Source: RPQJ01 sp036277615 (GTDB lineage Bacteria > Pseudomonadota > Gammaproteobacteria > Steroidobacterales > Steroidobacteraceae). Taken from it: DNA of 8,552 nucleotides. This document shows, in pieces, positions 1-6,357 of this stretch. Where the stretch lies: positions 1 to 8,552 of the forward strand of contig DASUMQ010000346.1 of the NCBI GenBank assembly GCA_036277615.1. Reading direction: 5' to 3'. The number at the start of each line of letters is the position of its first letter. The stretch's first letter is position 1. Position numbers and translations under genes: made by a program. Below the pieces are notes generated by a model that saw only the letters and a list, made by a program, of their open reading frames with translations, did not search any database and was not told where the DNA came from.

Positions 1-1031
1 TGCCGGCCTCCGGCACGGCAAGCTTCGACATCGTCGGAACCTCGTGGGCCGGGCGACCGTTCGACGGGCGCGCGGACCGCGGCGAGTGCGTCCGGATCAT
101 GACCGGCGCGACCGTGCCGGAGACGGCCGACACCGTCGTCATGCAGGAGCACGTCCGCGTCGTCGCCGGGAAGGCCGTGGTGGAGCCCGGTCACCGCGTC
201 GGTCAGAACGTGCGGCCCGCCGGTGAAGACATTCGCCGCGGCGACGTCGCGCTCAGCGCCGGCACGACCCTCACGCCGGCGCGGCTCGGCGTGCTCGCGT
301 CCATCGGCGTCGGCGAAGTCGAAGTGCGGCGTCGCCCGCGCGTCGCGGTGTTCTCGACCGGGGACGAACTCGCGGCGGTCGGCGAACCGCTCGCGCCGGG
401 CCAGATCTACGACAGCAATCGCTATTCGCTGCACGGCATGCTGGTGCGGCTCGGGGCCGAGGTCCTCGACCTGGGCGTCATCCCGGACACGCGCGAGGAC
501 ACGCTGCGCGCGTTCGAATCGGCGGCCACGCAGGCCGACATGATCGTCACGTCCGGCGGCGTTTCGGTGGGCGAGGCCGACTACGTGACCGAGACGCTCG
601 AGCGTCACGGCCGCATCGGCTTCTGGAAGGTCGCGATGAAGCCCGGCAAGCCGATCGCGTTCGGGCACTTCGGGCCGGCGCTGTTCTTCGGCCTGCCCGG
701 AAATCCGGTGTCGGTGATGGTCACGTTCTATCACGTGGTGCGGCCGGCGTTGCAGGCGCTGATGGGCGCGACCGAGCCCGACACGCCGATCCTGCTGCGC
801 GCGACCTGCGCCACGCGGCTGCGCAAGAAGCCCGGCCGCCAGGAGTTTCAGCGCGGTGTGTTCGAGCGTGATGCCGCGGGCAAGTACGTCGTGCGCATCA
901 CCGGGCACCAGGGCGCGGGCGTGCTGCGCTCGATGAGCGAGGCGAATTGCTTCATCGTGCTGCCGCTCGAGCAGGGCGACGTCGAACCCGGCACCGAGGT
1001 CGACGTGCAGCCTTTCGCGGGCCTGATCTGA
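1..1031 (+). CDS. moeA: Molybdopterin molybdotransferase MoeA (5' end missing)
   Basis: MoeA inserts molybdate into adenylated molybdopterin, the last step of Mo-cofactor synthesis in the cytoplasm. The frame is open from base 3 to the TGA at 1029-1031, showing about 342 residues. Family members have roughly 400, so some 60-70 N-terminal residues lie outside the window. Visible hallmarks in order: an RIMTGATVPETADTVVMQE segment just before and after base 99, FSTGDEL (about 351-371), the molybdopterin-binding TSGGVSVGEADY (549-584), KPGKP (639-653) and GLPGNPVS (690-713). The C-terminal beta-barrel domain follows, with GRQEFQRG and a GAGVLRSMSEAN-type motif. The gene ends normally and moaB follows after 27 nt, which supports one operon for the final Mo-cofactor steps. 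Nothing looks broken. The true start cannot be seen. Confidence 0.96.
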   Translation, partial: PASGTASFDIVGTSWAGRPFDGRADRGECVRIMTGATVPETADTVVMQEHVRVVAGKAVVEPGHRVGQNVRPAGEDIRRGDVALSAGTTLTPARLGVLASIGVGEVEVRRRPRVAVFSTGDELAAVGEPLAPGQIYDSNRYSLHGMLVRLGAEVLDLGVIPDTREDTLRAFESAATQADMIVTSGGVSVGEADYVTETLERHGRIGFWKVAMKPGKPIAFGHFGPALFFGLPGNPVSVMVTFYHVVRPALQALMGATEPDTPILLRATCATRLRKKPGRQEFQRGVFERDAAGKYVVRITGHQGAGVLRSMSEANCFIVLPLEQGDVEPGTEVDVQPFAGLI

Positions 1032-1058
1032 ACTTCCAGCACACGGAGATCGAACGGC

Positions 1059-1598
1059 ATGAGTTCCGAACACGGCGGCGGCCGGGCACGCGAGTTCCTT
1101 CCGGTGGCGATCGCGGTGCTCACCGTGTCCGACTCCCGTGACGAGCAGAGCGACAAGTCCGGCCGGTTGCTGGTCGAGCGCCTGACGCGCGCGGGTCACC
1201 GGCTCGCGGAGAAGGCGATCGTGCCGGACGACGTCTACCAGATCCGTGCGATCGTCTCGCGCTGGATTGCCGACGCGGGCGTCAACGCCGTGATCACGAC
1301 CGGAGGCACGGGCGTCACGGGCCGCGACGGGACGCCCGAAGCCGTGCGCCCGCTGCTCGACAAGGTGCTCGACGGGTTCGGCGAGATGTTCCGGTCGATT
1401 TCGTATGCGGACATCAAGACGTCCACGCTGCAGTCGCGCGCGCTCGCGGGGGTCGCCAACGCGACCTATGTGTTCTGCGTGCCGGGCTCGTCCGGCGCCT
1501 GCGCGACGGCCTGGGACACGCTGATCGAGGCGCAGCTCGACCTGCGCACGCGCCCGTGCAACCTGGTCGAGCTGATGCCGCGACTGCTGGAGAAGTGA
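1059..1598 (+). CDS. moaB: Molybdopterin adenylyltransferase, MoaB/MogA family
   Basis: The 179-residue protein has the size and motifs of the MogA/MoaB family, which adenylylates molybdopterin before MoeA inserts the metal. Seen directly: a TVSDSR motif at residues 22-27, the binding loop TTGGTGVTGRD at 80-90, the DGFGEMFR segment at 105-112 with the conserved Glu, and PGSSGAC at 142-148. The ATG at 1059 has GGAG at 1045-1048 as ribosome binding site. Length and the SRALAG/PGSSGAC pattern fit MoaB better than MogA. In organisms without MogA, MoaB is taken to do the same adenylylation, so its place directly after moeA fits. The stop overlaps a GTG of the next gene (GTGA at 1595-1598), which suggests translational coupling. 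The family is certain; the MoaB-versus-MogA name is less so. Confidence 0.95.
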   Translation: MSSEHGGGRAREFLPVAIAVLTVSDSRDEQSDKSGRLLVERLTRAGHRLAEKAIVPDDVYQIRAIVSRWIADAGVNAVITTGGTGVTGRDGTPEAVRPLLDKVLDGFGEMFRSISYADIKTSTLQSRALAGVANATYVFCVPGSSGACATAWDTLIEAQLDLRTRPCNLVELMPRLLEK

Positions 1599-1603
1599 CC
1601 GAA

Positions 1604-2698
1604 GTGACCGCGGCCGACGACGGCGTGCTGTTCGTCGGCACGGACAAGGGCCTGTTCCGGCTGTCGGCCCGCGACGTCGCGTCGCCCGCGGGACCGTACC
1701 TCGCCGGTCACCGCGTACTCCACGTCGTGGCGAGGCCGGGACGACAACGCGAACTCTACGCAGCCGTCGATCACCCGGTCTGGGGCTCGCATGTCCACGT
1801 CAGCACCGACGGCGGCGAGCGCTGGACCAGCCTCGCGGCCGTGCCTCACCACCCGGCCGGACGCCACGCGAGCACGGTCGACTCGATCTGGCACCTGGCG
1901 TGGTCGGCGGACGGACGCACGCTCTATGCCGGCATCGACCCGGCCGGCCTCTTCGTCAGCGACGACGAGGGGTCGAGCTGGCGCGACGTGGTCTCACTGA
2001 ATGAACACGCAACGCGCTCGGCCTGGGAACCGTCGCGCGGACTGTTCGCGCTGCATTCGATCTGCGTCGACCGCGGCGACCCGGCGCACCTCGTCGTCGG
2101 CGTCTCGGCCGGCGGCGTCTACCGCAGCGTCGACGGCGGCGCGAGCTGGGATGCCGCCAACGTGGGCGTGCGCGCCGAACACGTGCCCGAGCGGTATCCG
2201 CTCGCCGGCCACAACGTGCACCGCGTCGTGATGCACCCGCGGAACGGCCGCAGGCTCTACCGCCAGTGCTACAACGGCACGTATCGCAGCGACGATGGCG
2301 CGGCCACGTGGACGGAGATCACGGCCGGCTTGCCGAGCGATTTCGGTTACGCGATCGCCTGCGACCCCGAGGATCCAGACGGGGTGCTGCAGATCCCGGA
2401 GTCGAGTTCGCACATGCGCACCACGGTGGACGGGCGGCTGCGCGTGTTCCGCAGCGACGACGCCGGTCGCAGCTGGCGTTCCGCCTCGACCGGTCTGCCG
2501 CAGCAGCACGTGTACGTCACGGTGCTGCGCGACGCGATGGAAGCGGATCCGTCGACCCGCGGACGCGTGGCGTTCGGCACGTCGTCCGGACACGTCTTCC
2601 TGACGCGCGACCACGGCGAGCACTGGACGCTGATCGCCGAGTACCTGCCGCGTGTGCTCTGCCTGCGCTTCTGCGACGGGGACGGCGACCGTGGCTGA
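1604..2698 (+). CDS. Cytoplasmic BNR/Asp-box beta-propeller protein (sialidase-like fold, function unknown)
   Basis: The protein has about 364 residues and six Asp-box motifs (S/T-x-D-x-G-x-x-W type) at residues 67-74, 119-126, 175-182, 229-236, 284-291 and 334-341. The spacing of 50-56 residues is what a beta-propeller with one box per blade gives. An extra FVGTDKGLF stretch at the N-terminus looks like the opening strand of a further or closing blade. There is no signal peptide or membrane segment, so it should stay in the cytoplasm. No FRIP-like sialidase arginine motif is visible, so a sialidase or glycosidase label would rest on the fold only. Start: GTG 1604 lies 11 nt after GGAG (1589-1592). 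GTG 1595, which overlaps the moaB stop as GTGA, is nearly as good. The end overlaps the next gene by 8 nt. Its place between moaB and a yqeC-like gene suggests a role in Mo-enzyme maturation or sulfur transfer, which is inference. Confidence 0.88.
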   Translation: MTAADDGVLFVGTDKGLFRLSARDVASPAGPYLAGHRVLHVVARPGRQRELYAAVDHPVWGSHVHVSTDGGERWTSLAAVPHHPAGRHASTVDSIWHLAWSADGRTLYAGIDPAGLFVSDDEGSSWRDVVSLNEHATRSAWEPSRGLFALHSICVDRGDPAHLVVGVSAGGVYRSVDGGASWDAANVGVRAEHVPERYPLAGHNVHRVVMHPRNGRRLYRQCYNGTYRSDDGAATWTEITAGLPSDFGYAIACDPEDPDGVLQIPESSSHMRTTVDGRLRVFRSDDAGRSWRSASTGLPQQHVYVTVLRDAMEADPSTRGRVAFGTSSGHVFLTRDHGEHWTLIAEYLPRVLCLRFCDGDGDRG

Positions 2699-3452
2699 CG
2701 CCGCATCGCTGCTCGACCTGCTCGAGGCGCGCACGGGCGTGGTCTGCGCGGTCGGTGCGGGCGGCAAGAAGAGCCTGCTGCGACACCTCGCGACGACGCA
2801 CCCCGGGCGCGTGGCGATCACGGCGACGGCGTTCACGACGTACTTCCAGGAACACCTGGGCTTCGCGGTCGCCGTCGACGACGACGAGGGGCTGCCGGCC
2901 GCCGTGGCCGCGCTCGATCCAGGCGCGAGCGTGGCGTACGCGTGTCCCGGCAGCAAACCGGGTCGCCGTGCCGGCGTGCGTCCCGCGACGATCGAGCGGA
3001 TCCATCGCGAAGGCCGCTTCGACGCGACCTACGTCAAGGCCGACGGCGCGCGCATGCGGTTGGTCAAGGCGCCGGCCGAGGACGAACCCGCGATTCCCCC
3101 GTCGGCAACGACCGTCCTGCCCGTGCTGTCGGCGCACGCGATCGGCGAGCCGCTCAGTGCGAAGGTCGCCCACCGCGTCGAGCAGATCGCACGTGTGGCA
3201 GGCATGAACGAAGGCGAGATCCTCACGCCGGCCCACCTCGGTCGGTTGTTCGGCAGTCCCGCAGGGCTGCTCAAGTCGACGGAGGGCCGGCGGGTCGTGC
3301 CCGTGATCAACATGGTCGACGACGCGCGGCTCGAGGCGCAGGCGCGTGAGGCCGCCGCCGTGGCGCTCGGGCTCACAGACCGGTTCGATCGCGTCGTGCT
3401 GCTGAGCCTGGCGCGGTCGAGCGACCCGCTCGTCGCCGTCGTGCGGCGTTGA
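2691..3452 (+). CDS. yqeC: YqeC-like Mo-hydroxylase/selenium cofactor accessory protein
   Basis: The 253-residue protein matches the YqeC pattern, a putative P-loop accessory factor linked to selenium-dependent and other molybdenum hydroxylases; its biochemical reaction is not settled. Seen: a glycine-rich GAGGKKSL loop at residues 22-29, a following ITATAFTTYF strand, KADGARMRLVKAP at 116-128, DEPAIP at 131-136, a hydrophobic strand with an IGEPL turn, then VAHRVEQIA and INMVDD at 206-211. The loop has Lys where P-loop proteins have Thr or Ser directly after the first Lys, and the threonine-rich motif after it is altered, so this may be a divergent subgroup. The GTG at 2691 is chosen because GGGGAC (2678-2683) sits at the right distance and conserved sequence begins just after it. 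A more upstream GTG (2652) would lengthen the overlap without adding conserved sequence. It overlaps the propeller gene by 8 nt. Confidence 0.85.
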   Translation: MADAASLLDLLEARTGVVCAVGAGGKKSLLRHLATTHPGRVAITATAFTTYFQEHLGFAVAVDDDEGLPAAVAALDPGASVAYACPGSKPGRRAGVRPATIERIHREGRFDATYVKADGARMRLVKAPAEDEPAIPPSATTVLPVLSAHAIGEPLSAKVAHRVEQIARVAGMNEGEILTPAHLGRLFGSPAGLLKSTEGRRVVPVINMVDDARLEAQAREAAAVALGLTDRFDRVVLLSLARSSDPLVAVVRR

Positions 3453-3492
3453 AGCCCTGCGATCGCTGACGGCGCGGCCGCCGACGGACGAC

Positions 3493-3498
3493 TACAAT
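3493..3498 (+). promoter_or_regulatory. -10 box of a probable leaderless promoter for the sulfur-carrier gene
   Basis: TACAAT differs from the TATAAT consensus at one base and stands out in a very GC-rich stretch. Six nucleotides separate it from the ATG at 3505, so a start at the usual distance would fall on the A of the start codon. No Shine-Dalgarno-like purine run precedes this ATG, as expected for a leaderless message. No good -35 lies at 16-18 nt; the nearest resemblance, CTGACG at 3466-3471, is 21 nt away. The promoter would let the carrier and E1 genes be expressed apart from the genes before them. Confidence 0.5.
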
Positions 3499-3504
3499 CG
3501 ACGC

Positions 3505-3783
3505 ATGCCCGACGTCCTCGTCCGCGTGCCTGCCGTGTTGCGCCCCTTCGCCGGTGACGCGTCCGAACTGCGCGTGGCGGCCGGCAGCCTGGCGCAGGTG
3601 CTCGAACGTGTGGCTGCACGCCACCCGCATCTGGTGCCGCGCGTGCTGACGCCGGACGGCCAGCTGCGGCCGTTCGTGAACCTGTTCGTGGATCGGACGA
3701 ACGCGCGTGCACTGCAAGGGCTCGCGACCGAGGTGCCGGCGGGAGCGGTCGTCAGCATCCTGCCGGCCGTGGCGGGCGGATGA
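3505..3783 (+). CDS. CysO/MoaD-type ubiquitin-like sulfur carrier protein
   Basis: The 92-residue protein ends in Gly-Gly (ILPAVAGG), the tail that MoaD/ThiS/CysO carriers use to hold sulfur as a thiocarboxylate. A VPAVLRPFAG start, the LRPFVNLFVD strand around residues 53-62, the QGLATEVPAG segment and the AVAGG end resemble, from memory, mycobacterial CysO, which donates sulfur for cysteine synthesis. Classical MoaD is about 81 residues and pairs with MoaE, which is absent here. The role could be cysteine synthesis, molybdopterin synthesis or another sulfur transfer, and sequence alone does not decide. The ATG follows a 52-nt gap after the yqeC-like gene, has no ribosome binding site and has a TACAAT box just upstream. 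Its stop overlaps the next start (ATGA, 3780-3783), which ties it to the activating enzyme that should load it. Confidence 0.9.
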   Translation: MPDVLVRVPAVLRPFAGDASELRVAAGSLAQVLERVAARHPHLVPRVLTPDGQLRPFVNLFVDRTNARALQGLATEVPAGAVVSILPAVAGG

Positions 3784-4883
3784 GCGCGTCCGCACCCGCG
3801 CCCGCAACGCCGGTCGAGCTCGCCCCGGCCGCAGCCTGCGACCTGGTCGGTCGCGGCGTCGTGCTGCTCGACGTGCGCGATGCGCCGGAGCTCGCGGTCG
3901 GCATGGCGGAAGGCGCGCGTCACGTGCCGCTCTGTGAACTCGAGCGTCGCGCCCCCGAGCTCGAGCCCGACCGGTCGCGAGTCATCCTCCTGATCTGCGC
4001 GAGCGGGCGGCGGTCGCGACAGGGCGCCGAGCGCCTGCGCGCGCTCGGGTACGAGCGTGCGATGTCGGTGATGGGCGGCCTCGAGCGCTGGCGTGCGGAC
4101 GGTCTGCCCGTCGCGCGATCGCCCGGCGTCGTGACCGACGTCGACGTGGAACGGTACGCGCGACAGCTCACGCTGCCGGAGGTCGGTCTCGATGGGCAGC
4201 GTCGACTGCGCGACGCCCGCGTGCTGCTGGTCGGCGCCGGCGGCCTCGGTTCACCGGCCGCGTTGTATCTTGCGGCGGCAGGCGTGGGCCACCTCACGCT
4301 CGTCGACGACGACCGCGTCGAGCGCAGCAACCTGCACCGACAGGTGCTGCACGGCGACGCCGACACCGGTCGCCTGAAGATCGATTCAGGCGCGGCGACG
4401 TTGCAGGCGCTGAACCCCACGGTGGAGGTGCTGCGGGTCGAGCGGCGGCTGACGGCCGCAAACGCGCGCACGCTGCTCGAGGGCGCGCACGTCGTGATCG
4501 ACGGCGCAGACAACTTCGCGACGCGGTATGCCGTCAACGACGCGTGTATCGCACTCGCCATTCCCGACGTGCAGGGTTCGGTGTTCCGTTTCGAAGGACA
4601 GGTCACGGTCCTGTGGCCCGCCGCACCCGGCGGGGGACCTTGCTATCGCTGTCTCTACCCGGAAGCGCCACCGCCGGAACTGGCGCCGTCGTGCGGCGAG
4701 GCCGGCGTGCTCGGCGTCGTGCCCGGCGTGATCGGGCTGCTGCAGGCCGCGGAAACGCTGAAGCTGCTGCTCGGCGTCGGATCGCCACTGGTCGGGCGCA
4801 TGCTGCAGTACGACGCGTTGCGCGGCAGCTTCGACGAGTTCGACGTCGCGCGGGCGCCGGCCTGCCAGGCCTGCGCCCGCTGA
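3780..4883 (+). CDS. moeB: Rhodanese-MoeB/ThiF fusion: sulfur-carrier adenylyltransferase and sulfurtransferase
   Basis: This 367-residue protein should adenylate the Gly-Gly tail of the carrier encoded just before it and pass sulfur to it. Residues 20-115 form a rhodanese domain: LLDVRD at 29-34 and active-site Cys73 in CASGRRS. Residues 124-367 form the E1-like domain, beginning at ERYARQLTLPEVG. It contains the nucleotide loop GAGGLGSP (152-159), the finger Arg187 in NLHRQ, Lys200, DGADNFATRY (241-250), Cys305 in SCGEAGVLG, and two zinc Cys pairs, CYRC (288-291) and CQAC (362-365). All key residues are present. Human MOCS3 and mycobacterial MoeZ carry the rhodanese at the C-terminus, whereas here it is N-terminal. 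The ATG overlaps the carrier stop by 4 nt, so expression is probably coupled. The partner could be Mo-cofactor MoaD elsewhere as well as the neighbouring CysO-like protein. Confidence 0.93.
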   Translation: MSASAPAPATPVELAPAAACDLVGRGVVLLDVRDAPELAVGMAEGARHVPLCELERRAPELEPDRSRVILLICASGRRSRQGAERLRALGYERAMSVMGGLERWRADGLPVARSPGVVTDVDVERYARQLTLPEVGLDGQRRLRDARVLLVGAGGLGSPAALYLAAAGVGHLTLVDDDRVERSNLHRQVLHGDADTGRLKIDSGAATLQALNPTVEVLRVERRLTAANARTLLEGAHVVIDGADNFATRYAVNDACIALAIPDVQGSVFRFEGQVTVLWPAAPGGGPCYRCLYPEAPPPELAPSCGEAGVLGVVPGVIGLLQAAETLKLLLGVGSPLVGRMLQYDALRGSFDEFDVARAPACQACAR

Positions 4884-4889
4884 TCGCTG

Positions 4890-4921
4890 CCGCGCCCGTC
4901 CGTAACGCCCACGGGCCGCGG
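4890..4921 (+). terminator. GC-rich imperfect hairpin after the rhodanese-moeB stop (possible transcript end)
   Basis: CCGCGCCCGT (4890-4899) pairs with ACGGGCCGCGG (4911-4921) around an 11-nt loop, with one bulged base. It begins 6 nt after the stop codon. No T-run follows on either strand (ACGAAAACACG on +), so it is not a classical intrinsic terminator. It may stabilise the 3' end of the operon message or mark a Rho-assisted end. The rest of the 143-nt gap (4884-5026) has no convincing gene or promoter. Confidence 0.35.
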
Positions 4922-5026
4922 ACGAAAACACGTAGTGCGTGGCCGACGCTCGATCTACACGATAGGCGCCTTTGATCCAAGGGTCGCATCCCGGGCGATG
5001 GCCGCCACGGGTGCGGTCGCTGCCGC

Positions 5027-6322
5027 GTGTCCGTCCAGGCTTCCTACGAACGCAAACTGACGTCCGCCGCCGACGCCGTGCACCTCGTGCGCGACGGCGA
5101 ACAGATCATCGTCCCGACCGGCGCCGGTGAGCCGCCCGCGCTGCTCGCGGCACTGTCCGAGTGTCGTCGGGATTTTCGCGGCGTGACGGTCGCGCAGCTG
5201 CTGCCGCTGCGCCATCAGGATTATTTCGACGCGGATACCGTCGATCACGTGCGGCACCTCTCGCTGTTCTACGGCGGCCCGTCGCGCCCGGGCGGGCAGC
5301 AGGGCTGGATCGATTTCGTGCCGAACAGCTTCTCGGACGTGCCGCTGCTGGTCGAACGCGGCTACCTCGCCGCCGACGTCGTATTTGCGCTGGCATCGCC
5401 GATGGACCCCGACGGCAACTTCGCCCTGAGCCTCGCGACCGACTACACGCTGGCCGCGGTCGCCCGCGCGCGCTGCGTCGTGCTCGAGGTCAATGCGAAC
5501 GTGCCCTACACCTTCGGCAACTGCCACGTGCACGTCTCACGGGTCACGGCAGTGGTCGAGAGCCACCTGCCGGTCATCGAAGTCGCGTTGCCGAAAATCG
5601 GCGCGGTGCAGGAAGCGATCGGTCGCCACGTCGCGGAGCGGGTCGAGGACGGCTCGACGCTGCAGATCGGCTACGGCAGCATTCCCGACGCCGTGGTCAT
5701 GCAGCTCGCGGACAAGCGCGACCTCGGCATCCACACCGAGATGCTGGGGGACGGCATCCTGCGACTGGTGGAGGCTGGGGCCGTCACCAACCGGCGCAAG
5801 AACTACCTGCCCGGCCGGATGATCGCGACGTTCGCGCTCGGCTCGTCGCGGCTTTATCGTTTCATGGACCGTCACCCGGAGCTCGAGATGCATCCGGCGG
5901 ACTTCACGAACGATCCCGCGGTTGCGGGCCGCAACGACCACCTCGTGTCGATCAACGGCACGCTGCAGGTCGACCTGCTCGGTCAATGCGGCTCCGAGAG
6001 CCTGGGCCCGCTGCCGTACTCGGGCACGGGCGGTCAGGCGGACTTCGTGCGCGCCGCCAATCGATCGCGCGGCGGCAAGTCGTTCATCGTGCTGCCGTCG
6101 ACGGCGAAGAACGGCAGCGTGTCGCGCATCGTTGCGACGCTGGCCCACGGCACGCACGTCTCGACCAGCAAGAACGACGTCAACTTCGTCGTGACCGAAT
6201 ACGGTGTGGCACAGCTGCGAGGCAAGTCCGCGCGGCAACGCGCGCAGGCCCTGGTCGCGATCGCGCACCCGGATTTTCGCGAGGAACTCGCGCGCCAGGC
6301 GCGCGACCTGCACCTGACGTAG
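5027..6322 (+). CDS. Acetyl-CoA hydrolase/4-hydroxybutyrate-type CoA-transferase
   Basis: The 431-residue protein covers the full length of the acetyl-CoA hydrolase/transferase family, which moves CoA between acyl-CoA and a carboxylic acid via a glutamyl-CoA intermediate in the cytoplasm. Diagnostic segments: GYGSIPDAVVMQL (215-227), LGIHTEMLGDGI (233-244) with the likely catalytic Glu238, FTNDP (293-297), NDHLVSINGTLQVDLLGQ (303-320), SGTGGQADFVRAA (332-344), GGKSFIVLPST (349-359), VTEYGVAQLRGK (389-400) and IAHPDFREEL (412-421). The pattern fits the 4-hydroxybutyrate CoA-transferase branch; the acid used cannot be told. The GTG at 5027 is the first start after an in-frame TGA at 4973 and has no clear Shine-Dalgarno. 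The next in-frame ATG (codon 126) is inside the conserved domain. It lies 143 nt after moeB with no functional link seen, and converges on the next gene. Confidence 0.92.
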   Translation: MSVQASYERKLTSAADAVHLVRDGEQIIVPTGAGEPPALLAALSECRRDFRGVTVAQLLPLRHQDYFDADTVDHVRHLSLFYGGPSRPGGQQGWIDFVPNSFSDVPLLVERGYLAADVVFALASPMDPDGNFALSLATDYTLAAVARARCVVLEVNANVPYTFGNCHVHVSRVTAVVESHLPVIEVALPKIGAVQEAIGRHVAERVEDGSTLQIGYGSIPDAVVMQLADKRDLGIHTEMLGDGILRLVEAGAVTNRRKNYLPGRMIATFALGSSRLYRFMDRHPELEMHPADFTNDPAVAGRNDHLVSINGTLQVDLLGQCGSESLGPLPYSGTGGQADFVRAANRSRGGKSFIVLPSTAKNGSVSRIVATLAHGTHVSTSKNDVNFVVTEYGVAQLRGKSARQRAQALVAIAHPDFREELARQARDLHLT

Positions 6323-6332
6323 GAACCTGCTT

Positions 6333-6357
6333 TCGCGCTCAACGCGCGAGCTCGCGC
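6333..6357. repeat. Overlapping inverted repeats at the convergent gene junction
   Basis: TCGCGC (6333-6338) and GCGCGA (6344-6349) form a perfect 6-bp stem with a 5-nt loop. The same GCGCGA is the left half of a perfect 14-bp palindrome, GCGCGAGCTCGCGC (6344-6357). The two folds exclude each other. They span the 16-nt gap between the convergent genes and the last codons of the peptidase gene. No T-run follows on either strand, so a shared transcript end is only possible, not shown. Confidence 0.3.

Noticed and set aside
1604..2698. Annotation as an exo-sialidase
   Set aside because: Asp-boxes occur in many propeller families; no FRIP arginine motif or export signal is visible, so catalytic activity is unsupported.
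1994..2956. Minus-strand frame of 320 codons across the propeller and yqeC-like genes
   Set aside because: Shadow of two recognised + strand genes; no domain or start signal was seen.
3459..3481. GCGATCGC and GCGGCCGC palindromes between the yqeC-like and carrier genes
   Set aside because: Short GC palindromes are expected by chance here and show no stem-loop plus T-run or operator spacing.
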